Source of the DNA: Luidia sarsii | Taxonomy: Eukaryota; Echinodermata; Asteroidea; Paxillosida; Luidiidae | Direction: 5' to 3' | Assembly: GCA_949987565.1 (NCBI GenBank) | Contig: OX465102.1 | Location: forward strand, 12,416,763 to 12,480,762 | DNA length: 64,000 bases | Part shown: positions 21,401 to 31,244 of the stretch, one piece after another | Position numbering within the stretch: position 1 is the stretch's first letter | Layout: the number at the start of each line of letters is the position of its first letter | Notes under the pieces: generated by a model | Database searches by the model: none | What the model was told of the DNA's origin: nothing | What the model saw: the letters and a program-made list of their open reading frames with translations, nothing else | Translations under genes and position numbers: made by a program

Positions 21401-22669
21401 AAAGTCACTAAGAACCTCATCAAGCGCTACCTGAACAACAGCCGGCGAGGCGAGCGAGCCGAAGGCGTGAGCGAGGACGACCTGAACGAGATCAAGCAGG
21501 ACATCTCCGCCTTCCGCTACGAGATCCTGGAGATCCTGAAAGGCGGCGGGGCCCCGACCATCCCCACGGGGGCCGACGAGGAGAAGCAAGCAGGCGGCGG
21601 CAAGAAGAAGCCCGTGCCCATGGCCTCGGTGGGCACCAGCTTCTCGCTCTCCTCCATCTCGTCGACGCCGTCCAGCGGCTCCTCGCCCCAGCTGGACCGC
21701 GTGCCCTCCTACCTCCTCCGCAAGGGCAAGAAGGCCAAGCGCAACACGCAGCACCGCGACACCATGCACGTGCCGCTCAAGTGCGCCCCCATCCAGGAGG
21801 AGGACTACGCGCTGCCCGACTTCCTGAAGATGAAGAACGTTAAGAACGTGGTGAGTGCCGTCAACGAGATGAAGCGCTCGTCCAGGAAGCGGCGGCTGCG
21901 CGAGCTGGTGAGCGGCGCCCGGGACGGCGTGGGCTTCAGCACCCCCATCCTGGAGCAAGAGGGCGAGGAGGCGGAGGCGGAGGAGGAGGAGGGAGAGGAG
22001 GAGGAGGAGGAGGAGGGCGCGGAGGAGGGGGAGGGCGGCGTCGAGTCCGGGCGAAGGTCCGCGCTCAGCCCGCGCCTCCGCAGCCAGCAGCTGGTGGAGA
22101 TGACGGACGAGGACATGGAGCGGGAGATGGGCGGCCAGGCCGCGGCCGAGGCCGAGTCCAACGGCACCAAGACCACGTCCAGCGAGGACGAGTCGGACGA
22201 GCCCCTGGTGAAGGGCACGCGGGAGCTGGCCAGGCGCGTCAAGAAGACCTTCGCCGCCGCCGGCGCCGGCGGGCTGCACCAGCGCCACCACGGCGGAGGC
22301 GGCCACGACAACGGCGCCCTCCGGCTGGACGAGCTGGGCGTGGAGGGCGCCCCGCCGGCGCCTCTGCCGGGGCCCGAGCACAGCGGCGACTCGCAGAGCA
22401 CGTCGGGCATCGCGTCGCCCAACAACAGCTTCCAGTCGCAGGACTCGGTGGAGGGCGAGGCCGGGGCCATGGGTGCGGCGGCCGGCGGCTACGGGAGCCA
22501 GAGCGACACGGAGGAGGACGCCCGCATGAACGTGGCCCTGCGGCCCAAGGCCAAGCACAAAAAGTGGCCGCCCAAGCGGACGTCGTTCCTGTGGGGCAGC
22601 CCGCCCGTGCCCGATAACGGTGACGACGTGGAGATGACCAAATTCCAGTTCAACGGCATCCCTCCCTAA
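21401..22669 (+). CDS. TRPC: TRPC4/5-like channel, terminal exon H (C-terminal tail and stop)
   Basis: The acceptor is ttttatttggcag. It runs 422 codons to TAA. It begins KVTKNLIKRYL, then SEDDLNEIKQDISAFRYEIL, matching the conserved TRPC segment that in vertebrates binds calmodulin and IP3 receptor. The remaining roughly 370 residues are divergent and low complexity: a Ser-rich part, a basic RKGKKAKR patch, an acidic Glu run near residues 617-641, a KRSSRKRRLR basic cluster, and Gly/Ala-rich and Ser/Gln-rich parts. The protein ends FQFNGIPP with no VTTRL-type PDZ ligand. Codons are strongly GC-rich against AT-rich introns. The long opposite-strand open frame here is a shadow of this composition. 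The visible protein totals 851 residues; a complete one would probably exceed 1,100, longer than vertebrate TRPC4/5. Confidence 0.93.
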   Translation, partial: KVTKNLIKRYLNNSRRGERAEGVSEDDLNEIKQDISAFRYEILEILKGGGAPTIPTGADEEKQAGGGKKKPVPMASVGTSFSLSSISSTPSSGSSPQLDRVPSYLLRKGKKAKRNTQHRDTMHVPLKCAPIQEEDYALPDFLKMKNVKNVVSAVNEMKRSSRKRRLRELVSGARDGVGFSTPILEQEGEEAEAEEEEGEEEEEEEGAEEGEGGVESGRRSALSPRLRSQQLVEMTDEDMEREMGGQAAAEAESNGTKTTSSEDESDEPLVKGTRELARRVKKTFAAAGAGGLHQRHHGGGGHDNGALRLDELGVEGAPPAPLPGPEHSGDSQSTSGIASPNNSFQSQDSVEGEAGAMGAAAGGYGSQSDTEEDARMNVALRPKAKHKKWPPKRTSFLWGSPPVPDNGDDVEMTKFQFNGIPP

Positions 22670-24330
22670 ACAATCCCAATGATGCCACTGGAGAGAGAAA
22701 CAAAACACCCACACTTTAAATGTCAGGAGATTAAGAACAACCTAACACTCCCAGTTCAAGTTTTAACCATATAGGCCTAATGGCAGAGCCCAAGCACATT
22801 CATTATACACCAGTCTGTGCACTGTTCTTCATGTGGCCACGTGGGATTTGGCGCTGCTCTTGACTGACAGTGGACTGAGTGGACTATAAATCAGGGTAGC
22901 GTGCAAATGATGACATAGTATTAAACGAGAGCCGATATCGAGGTCAACTTGGAGTGGACGGCCCGTACTGCCGGTATATAAATGGCTTTATTGACTTCGT
23001 TTTGTCCATTCTACAGGTATTGGATTTTGATTCCTCAGCGAACGAACATTAATAGTTAGAATTCTTGGCGTAGACGTATCCCGTGGACGCGTTTGGACGT
23101 TTGGGTCTTGGACAAAGATGGGCGAAGATGGACGACGATGTATAAAGGCTACGGATTGAAGTAGCGCACTAGTCTGCGGGAATTGACTGCGCCCACTTGG
23201 TAGCGGCTTTCCATACACTTGTGTGTAGTCTGATGCCGTAGCCAATACACAGGGCAAAGTATAACGCATGCGCAGTGCGTCTCACTGTTAATTTGCTGTT
23301 CTTCTGCGCCATTTTTACGAGTCCTCGTCCGACCGAGGCCACGATCCGAGGAAGGCTTGAAAACGAGGCTTATCTTCAACGAAAGGCGGCGAAAGATGGT
23401 ATACAGAAGCTCGGAGCTGGTGAAACGTCCGAGCTTGAGTGCAGGAGTTGCAGGTTCGAATCCCGCACAGGGCTCGGGCGAAAGCGCAGAGTACGACTAA
23501 CAGCAAGCATGGCGTTAACGAGGGCCAACTGTTTTCGGGTAAAACGAGGGCCTTGAGATGAGACTACCCCCTCGTTTACCAGAGGGCGCTATTTCGGGCG
23601 TACAGCTAGGGAATCTACGTACAGCCAATGCTCGAAGTGGAAAGGTCGTCGATGTTCCTGTCCCATTACATATGGACACACGTGCCTTTTTATTCTGAAG
23701 ATTAAGTATTTTATCCTGTTTTTGTAGTATCGCTTTAGTACTAGCTCGCACATTGCATCCATTTATTCCTCACCCATAACCTACATTATTTTGTAAATAC
23801 TATGTCCATAAACTTGTACAATAGATTCAAGTCGTTAACTGGATTGGCTAATGACTGAATCAGAGCTTCCATGTTACTTTTTTCATGTAATATTCACATA
23901 CGTTTTGTTCATATTTACCACGAACTGTAAACAGACATAAAGTTGTACATAATATATTTTATTGATAACACAAATAATTTATGGTTCTCATTCGCCCTTC
24001 ACTTCCACTGAAATCGCCTCGAGAATTTTAAACGAATTTATGATTACTGTCACGTGTTGAATGCCATTAGATTATTGGAATCTGATGATTGTGTCGTCGT
24101 ATAATAATGCCTTTCTGACTGGATTTTAACGGATGCACGCATGCACACAGGTATAAAATATTTATTTGAATTCATTGACTGAACGACGAACGGCGTGTGC
24201 TGTCTTGCCAACCGGTATATAATGCGATTCGAAAGCACACCCCGGGAGACGTCAGGCACCCATACTCAGAACGTAACGGCCCGGGAAGACCTCCCAGGGA
24301 CCAGACTATGCCACAATATCTTGAAAGGTG
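22670..24330 (+). other. TRPC 3' flank and probable 3' UTR
   Basis: No coding evidence. An ATTAAA at 22920 is a possible early polyadenylation signal, and a stronger AATAAA followed by TG/T-rich sequence lies at 26482, so the true transcript end is undecided. A tRNA-like block at 23399-23475 and an NRF1-like CGCATGCGCA at 23268 lie inside. Confidence 0.4.
23399..23475 (+). repeat. tRNA-like SINE head
   Basis: A-box-like AGCTCGGAGCTGGTGAAACG and a perfect B box GGTTCGAATCC at 23453-23463, with four of five T-stem pairs. The acceptor stem does not close, so it is a SINE or tRNA relic, not a functional tRNA. Confidence 0.5.
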
Positions 24331-24452
24331 GGCCGTGTCCGAATCGGGCGTCTGTAGAGCTAGGTCTAGGTCTTCCTTCCTGTTGAAAATACACGGAGCT
24401 GCGAAGACAATAGCCCTAGCCGTAGCTCTGGAAGCCCGTTTCGGACACGGCC
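24331..24452. mobile_element. Short inverted-repeat element, GGCCGTGTCCGA family, copy 1
   Basis: GGCCGTGTCCGAATCGGGCG at the left, CGTTTCGGACACGGCC at the right; subterminal GAGCTAGG/CCTAG inverted. 122 bp. Confidence 0.85.
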
Positions 24453-25433
24453 CTATTCACGAATCAAAGATCCTCGTGGTCCTCGGTTGCATTCCTCTGT
24501 TTGGCTGTTTATAAGATCACCGGCAATCCTTCTGTCAAGTCTCTGGCAACGTTTTTTTTTTTTCCCAGGATGGTTAGACTTAGCTTCAGACATGCCGGTG
24601 ACAACGCACAATCTGTCCTTTCCCGTGTTCTCGTGTGTGGCGGAGACGAAGCCGCCTGAGCCTTTATCCAAGGAGGGGGTTGGGAAGGGGTTCGTGAAGA
24701 GATTCCCGAAGGGCCTGTGCCATGGCCCACGGGGGATTTCATCTATGCGCGTGTGTACAGGACTTTCCAATCGTGTAACCGTTTTTTCTTTTGGTTTTCA
24801 TATCCATCTCGCCGTAGATGTTTTGTATAGCTGAGATCCTTATGGACGGTTTGTATGCAACATTATCTTTCTCGACATTTAACGAACACTTTTAACTCTC
24901 CTTGAACACATTATCATACCCACTGGGTTTTTTAAGGTGTAGAGATTACGTGAGAACGGAAAAATATACTATACGAGTGGTTGTGGTTAGATGTTACAAA
25001 AACATGTGATGCAATTTCAAATATTTTTATCTTTTTATGTTAAATATAGGTTAAACGCATAAGCACGCTAGATATTTTTTTGTTACTCGCTATCTGATCA
25101 CGAAACGGCCGTTTTATCGGTTAATGTAGACACTAGGGTTTACGACAGATCGGTATATCTTAGTGGAGGGCCGATTGTTTACACATTTTGCTCGTCACGT
25201 TGCGCCCGACGTTGACTTACAAAGAATTTCGCCCACACGCCCATGCTACGAAAACTGCCAAGGTGCTTGGAGTAATGCATTATGGGTGTAGAAGTTGAAC
25301 GATGGTGTATCGGGTTGCTAAGGTCTATACTCATTTGGCGCGGGTTTTTATTTTTATGACTTGACCCTTTTTGTTACCATGGGTGCCAATCAACAAAATT
25401 AGCATCTGCGAATACCTTGTGGTGGTGATCATA
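24453..25433. other. Gap with no supported feature
   Basis: AT-rich unique DNA. No exon signals or recognised repeats. Confidence 0.4.
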
Positions 25434-25686
25434 TGTGACCAGGCACAACGACATGAGGAATATCCCACCAAAACACCTTTTGAATAAACAACGCCTGAAG
25501 TTAAAGTATCTTCACAATTCGATTACAAATCAATTTTCTTTTTGTTGTATTTTCGGAAATTTTAAGTCTTAGAGGATATTATATTTTGATATCATTTGAA
25601 AGCTAATGGTATACTCTTTCACATCATTAGAAAATCTCAAAATCTCAAAAGTGGGGTTATTCCTCATTATGCTGTGCCGGGTCACA
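25434..25686. mobile_element. TA-flanked inverted-repeat element, TGTGACCxGGCAC family, copy 1
   Basis: Left end TGTGACCAGGCACAACGACA; right end reads as its reverse complement, ending GTGCCGGGTCACA. TA on both sides suggests a Tc1/mariner-type target. 253 bp. Confidence 0.8.
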
Positions 25687-25689
25687 TAT

Positions 25690-25926
25690 GTGACCCGACA
25701 CAGTGACATGAGGAATATCCCCCCCAAAAAAACACTTTTCGAGTAAACAACGCCTAAAGTCAAAGGATCTTCTCAATTCGATTATTTTTTTTTTCTTCGT
25801 AAAATTAATGTATTGGAGGAAATTTTGATATCATTTGAAAGTTAAAGGTAAGCTCTTTCACATCATTAGAAAATCTAAAAATCTCAAAAGTGGGGGTTAT
25901 TCCTCATTATGGTGTGCCGGGTCACA
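25690..25926. mobile_element. Same family, copy 2, directly abutting copy 1
   Basis: TGTGACCCGACACAGTGACA to CCGGGTCACA, same orientation as copy 1, separated by only TAT/TA. Internal sequence about 85 percent alike by eye. Confidence 0.8.
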
Positions 25927-27782
25927 TATTTAAAGGGCTTTCAGTATAATTTATGTCGACTAGTGGATGATCTATGCATATCTCGGGTTTCAACTCGGGA
26001 TCCCACATAATCCCAGGTCGATGTGAATTCACCATGTAACTAAAACAAAAATGAAAACAAAAACATGTAAGACTCGAAAATGCGGGTCATTACCTCTACC
26101 GCTCTAGTTCAATTCAGACATGACACAGTGTATTTTGTTGCCTGTTTTTCTTTCACTGAAATTGTGGTTAATTTTGGCCATCTCCAACGTAATGGTTGTC
26201 CTTGCCTCAAACTTTGATCTTTGTCTCGGTGTACCACCGGGTAATAAATTGTTGTTAAATCAATCAGTAATTAGATTATCTGTTTGTCCCCCATCTTAAT
26301 TACAAATTACTTTGTTTGGCTGTATCCACCAGTATTTGTTTAATATCTAAATTGCATTTGAAAGTTAAGTACTTTTGACCTTTTTAATAGTTCATTATTT
26401 GGGTTTTTTATGTGGTGTTAACACGACTGGTTTTACTTCATTCTATGCAGGGCTTTTCAGGTCGTTTTTAGTCATAGGCCAAATAAAACACTAAAGAAAT
26501 TAAAATGTCTTGTTGCCTTTCCTTCCTTTGTCGGGTGGTGGCGTTGCTTGAGCAATACGAATCAGAGGTGTCGACCCATTGCACGTACAGACCTATCTTT
26601 TGTTAACAAACATTGACCGGAACCCCACGCATGCGCACTCTTTGGTTGGCAAGATTTCCGGATATCATAACTACGTACGGTAGGAGACACCCGGTGCTGT
26701 CTGATATTGACCAAATTACCGAAGATCATTCCTATGTTCCAGTTTCACAGGTCACAAATTTTACATCCTCTCATGCCAACCAACTGGACAGATTGTCAAG
26801 ATGTAACGACAAACCGATGGTTGGATTTCAGAACGGAACAAGACGCTGATTTGTACAGTAGGCCTATGGGCCTCGGATTCAGGGAAACCGGAAATAGTTC
26901 GTTCCAAATATATTCTGTATCGTTTGCTGTAGCAACAGCAACAGCAACTTATTACCACTTTCCTTCACAGAACACCATTCAGTACAACATGTGGATTTGC
27001 GAGAATTGTTTTCGGCGTGCCAAGGCTAGGGGAAGTTCCGGTATTTTTATCATGGCGGTTCGTGCCACTGCCAACTAAAAATGGCGGATGTGTTTTGTCA
27101 CGTGACTTGTGACGTGGCAAAAGAAATAACTCATCGAAAGGGTCGGCGGATTCCGCACATTGTGATTGGCCAACGCCTGGCAAACTCTTGAGGGCGCACT
27201 GTTGTGAACAGCCCGTGTTAATAGGCTGCGTCCGAATTCATTGGCTACGGCTTGACACACGAGTCTATAGTAGTCGTCAACAAGCGGCTGCAGCCACTGC
27301 CCTTTGGCGTGTTACTTCTAACCGCAACCAATAAAATTCGGGCACGGCCTGTAACGCATTGGTGCAGCACACTAAATGCAAACGCGTGTGACGTCAAGTA
27401 TTCGGCGTCTCGGGTCATTCTCAGAAATCCACTGAAAATCGCTGCGTGCTTCTTGTTGACTTCTCCTTAAAAGCCAGTGTCTTCCTCACAAGGTTAGCGT
27501 CCCTCCGCTTTCAGCGCTAAATTGTGCCCCATTTTGAGGCGCAAAATCTTCAAACTTCCAGATACGTTGAAGCATTGAACCCCAAACTGTTTGCAAAATG
27601 GCCAAGAAACAGACTGGTTTATCGTTCCAGCGCTTATACCAACTGATCTACCCAACCCTGGCCTGAGAGTGGCGCCCTTCCCAAATAGTGAGATATATAA
27701 CAGAACCGACATATGACGCTCAACCACCATCGCTGGTACTCCGTTAATTGTGTGCAAACTATACAAGGACATGTTTTGTAAA
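25927..27782. other. Gap with no supported gene
   Basis: AT-rich to 26600, then GC-richer with an NRF1-like ACGCATGCGCAC at 26626 and a GTCACGTGAC palindrome at 27098. No TATA, exon or signal peptide found, so I do not call a promoter. Confidence 0.35.
26482..26487 (+). terminator. Candidate polyadenylation signal
   Basis: AATAAA with TGTCTTGTTGCCTTT about 25-35 bases downstream, after a T-rich, gene-free stretch. It is on the same strand as the TRPC gene, 3.8 kb past its stop. Whether it serves that gene is inference; inverted-repeat elements intervene. Confidence 0.25.
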
Positions 27783-28060
27783 CCAGTGTAGGTTAGGCTT
27801 AGGGTGTTACGGTTAGGGTTACCATGGGGTTACGGTTACGGTTACAGTTAGAGTTAGGGTTGGGTTAGTGTTAGGGATAGAGTGAGGGTTAGGATTAGGA
27901 TTAGGGTACGTTAGGTTTAGGATTAGGGTGGTTAGGGTTAGGGTTAGGATTAGGATTAGGATTAGGGTTAGGATTAGCATTGTTTGGGTTAGGGTTAGGA
28001 TTAGGGTTGTTTGGGTTAGGGTTAGCGTTACGGTTAGTGTTACGGTTACGGTTAGGGTCA
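27783..28060. repeat. Degenerate TTAGGG-like tandem DNA
   Basis: Runs of GTTAGGGTTAGGATTAGG with GTTACG and GTTAGC variants over about 280 bp. It resembles the metazoan telomere repeat, but no pure stretch exceeds a few units. Confidence 0.8.
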
Positions 28061-28444
28061 AACTGGACCAAAGTGCCCAACGTTGCGTGTGTTAGGCCTC
28101 CAATCATACACAATGCGTCATACGTGTGTAGTGCGCAACCATACCCCAACCACGTGGTTGAGTGTCATACGTCGTGACGCATATATGCCTCAAATAGTTG
28201 TAGCGTACATGTAAGTTTGCATGCGAGAAAGCATACAGAGAGAAGCCCGCTCAAACTCCATCCGTCGTGGTGTACACTGTCCTGTGCATTTCTAGCTCCA
28301 CACACTATCTTATAGTACGGTATATGGTGAGCACCCATCCACAGCATTTCAATGCTTAGGTTTAGGTAGTTAACCATATTTGTTCAAAGGTTCCCAGAAT
28401 TTTTTTTTGTAAATTGAATTGCAAAAGCTGTATCAACTTTGTAC

Positions 28445-28530
28445 GATCCCCGAGCTGCTGTAGGCCTGGCCCAGGTTTACAACAATATTGATTGTTTGCA
28501 TCTGAATGAAAGCGGGGGTGTGATCCCTGG
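28445..28530. repeat. Dispersed repeat, first copy (second at 40512-40588)
   Basis: GATCCCCGAGCTGCTGTAG, then TGCATCTGAATGAAA and GGGGGTGTGATCCC occur in the same order and spacing in both places. Confidence 0.7.
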
Positions 28531-28611
28531 AGATATACGGCGAGTGTTGGTTGAATTGCACCTGACTGGCGCACCCCACCCCGGCACAGACTAGGGAAGA
28601 CCACAACCCAA

Positions 28612-28688
28612 GGGCTGGATAGCTCCGATGGAAGAGCACCGGTACGTTAATCCGGAGATCACTGGCTCAAGTCCCGGTCCAGCCCAAG
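28612..28688 (+). repeat. tRNA-like SINE head
   Basis: A-box-like TAGCTCCGATGGAAGAGC and B-box-like GGCTCAAGTCC, with GGGCTGGA at the start pairing with TCCAGCCC at the end like an acceptor stem. The anticodon arm is poor. Probably a tRNA-derived SINE start. Confidence 0.55.
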
Positions 28689-29829
28689 TTTTAATTGCCT
28701 TTTTTGTAATGTATAGTAATAATACTAGCATTTAGTATTATAGGAAGGTTAGACATCCCTTCTATATATTGAGTGGGTGTATCACCGATGGTTGGCAGTT
28801 AGTACACAGCAACCCCATAGTGTAAACAACGTCCGCGACGCATCTGCACAAGCCAGGCCTTGCGTCGTGAAAACACGATACGTATCTGAAAGGGGAAAAC
28901 TAATTTAACCCTACCTCTTCGTAGTCATCTATCTTTGATTTATTTTCCATCCAGTTATTATTTTTCAGGCACTGACAAAGGTCATAATACAAAGAAGTGT
29001 CCACATCAGACCAAGTGAGGGAGGAGGGCAGGCTGCAATTGGAGAGACACAACAAATAGAAAAATACGCGTGGCCAAAAAAGGGACTCATTCACTGTGTA
29101 TATAGCACGCCTCCGTAGTACCGGCCATTAGTTTAAAAAAACCAGCTAAATAAAGCAAGCAATTTTAGCCAGTAGGATTTCATGATTTAGGAGGGCTCGG
29201 CGTTTCCACTCCGTGGAGTGGCCAATCGCGAAGGCTCTATGATTAACTAAACATAATATTATGGTTGGGGTTATAGAGTAATTATTTGTTTCCATCTTCA
29301 TGAAAATAAGTCAGGAAATACAAAAATGAGTCAGGAATAGCTGAAGGATGCGTGGTGATAGACGGGTGAAACTTATGAAAACATGCCTTTGAAACATTAT
29401 TCCGTTGTACAAAACCACCCACAGATTAGACAAACAAAATTGGCCGACAAGCTCACACAAACACACTGTGAACAAAAAATGAACAGGCAGGGAATAAATT
29501 ACATACAACGAGTATTGAAATGAAACGAAAACCCATTCTGATCCAGAGACAAGTCAGGAACGACAGTCACGGCATGGATGAGAATGCAAAAGAAATAGAC
29601 AACATAGAGGCAGGCATGGAACAAATTAAGTGAAAGATGGAAAACAATCCAAGTCACATACTAGGAGATAAGAGGACTCTGTGTGATGTATTGTTTTACA
29701 ATCGGTCTACGGAGGGTTGAGATTTGATAGACAGGTCAGAGTTCATTCCGTGGCGTGTTCATTAAGTAGAAGGTGCAGGTGAATTGAACATGACTAAAGG
29801 TTATTGTGAGATGTAGTGTGATATGGTTG
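28689..29829. other. Gap flanking the LINE fragment
   Basis: AT-rich. A 64-codon - strand open frame at 28900-29094 looks protein-like but is unrecognised; it may be a further LINE remnant. Confidence 0.3.
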
Positions 29830-30357
29830 AATCCTGTTATTATATTAACAGAGGTGAAATACGATGAGAAAGTATATGAGAAGAGTATTGTGTATGCATA
29901 CACATTAGTGTACCGGTTTGAAGTGTGTTAATAATTATATCTTCGACTTGTATCGACGAGTTTTAAAGTAACGGTACGTAATTCAGCAATGATGTGTTGT
30001 CACGAGGATGGGACAATGTTATGCTCAGTGCTCTTTCCGGCACTTTTACTAGAGATTGGAGTTTATTTTGTGCTTGAGCGTGAGCGTGGCCAAGCAATGT
30101 TACAGTAATTCGGATGAGGAAAGATCAGGGAATTATTCTGCGTGGATAAGCTGTCCGTGGTAAGAAAATGGGCAGAGAGTGAGAAGTACTCCAGAGTTGG
30201 GACTGAGTGTATTAGAGATAGAGTTATAATTTGAGGAGACCAAGAACGTTTGTCATCGAAGACAAAACCTACGCATTTTGTAGATTGAACCTTTCTGGAC
30301 ACACTATCGTTTATGAACACAGGTTTCTTGCAGACAGGGATTCGTTGCCCTGCCTAA
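29830..30357 (-). mobile_element. LINE reverse-transcriptase C-terminal fragment, decayed
   Basis: Read on the - strand, residues KCVGFVFDDKRSWSPQI, then FPHPNYCNIAWP, and in a shifted frame NKLQSLVKVPERALSI and QTGTLMCMHTQ, follow the order seen at the C-terminal end of non-LTR reverse transcriptases (DDKLSW, YCNxxWG, LxKLQKRAxRI and LQTGxxMYK-type blocks). At least one stop and one frame change break it, so it is inactive. Family likely CR1/Jockey-like, not resolved. Confidence 0.65.
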
Positions 30358-31244
30358 GACCTTCATTCTGCTAACCTTAATTATACTAAGACCAAGTGCA
30401 TGGCCATGCAATTAAGTGATGGTTCATTCATCTCTGCCAATCATTAGCATCTCGCCCCAAAGCCACGGAAAGCTGGAAAACATAAAGATCGGTGGTGGAC
30501 AACAGTGCGAGAAACAGTGTTTTGAACTGAAATCGCTATGGATGCCTTTGATTGAGATGAATGTCAAATCTGTTGCTGGACCTGGGGTGGCATCAAAGAA
30601 GGCCCATGCCCTGCCCTTGATCTATCTACAAAGCTGTGAGCACATTACATAGGTCGCTACACTTATCGACTCGCTGATCACACAAATTGCTATATAATTA
30701 TTTTATATTCATTTTACTGCTTGGTCACACGATGGCGCTGTTAATAATCAAGTTATTTCGAAAGCAAAATATTATCTAAATGCGGCAACGGAAATTCAAA
30801 TTTATTTCTCCCCCTCCCCTCCCCTTCCCCTCCGCCACGCACGCCTCTCCCCCTCCCTCTCCCTCTGCCTCCCCCCCCCTCGCATCCGCTCCCCTTCCAT
30901 CACCGTTCCCCCTCTCCCGGAAAGGTTGGCCCCAAATCCAAAGACGAGACACAAAGACCGTAAAGGTTCTCGTTGCGGTCCGGGGAAAATGAAATCGTAA
31001 TCCTGCCGGCCTGCGGTGGCCTGTCCCGTCCTAATCAAATCGTTAAAGAACAGGTGGAGACGGCGGAGATGATTCGACGACGAAGATGCACTTTGCCAGA
31101 GGATTTTTCTTCTCCTTTTTTTTTGCTTTTTCTTGCGGAGGGGAGGGACACCACATTGTATACATCCCCAATCTAGTCTTCATTGCACCTCTGGCGCTGG
31201 CCATTGAACTACACGGTCGGCAGGCTGTACCCGCTGTACCCGGC
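30358..31244. other. Gap with no supported gene
   Basis: C-rich CCCCTCCC tracts at 30808-30920 precede the G-rich array. No exon evidence. Confidence 0.4.

Noticed and set aside
21284..22714. 476-codon open frame on the - strand
   Set aside because: It is the antisense of TRPC exon H and stays open only because of its GC-rich codons; the + strand frame has conserved TRPC motifs and splice signals.
26620..27120. CpG-richer stretch with NRF1-like and GTCACGTGAC motifs as a promoter
   Set aside because: No adjoining first exon or TATA on either strand; such palindromes are also common in inverted-repeat elements.
28900..29094. 64-codon - strand frame beginning MNESLFWPRVF
   Set aside because: Plausible composition but no recognisable domain; it may be LINE-related. 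Not enough for a gene call.
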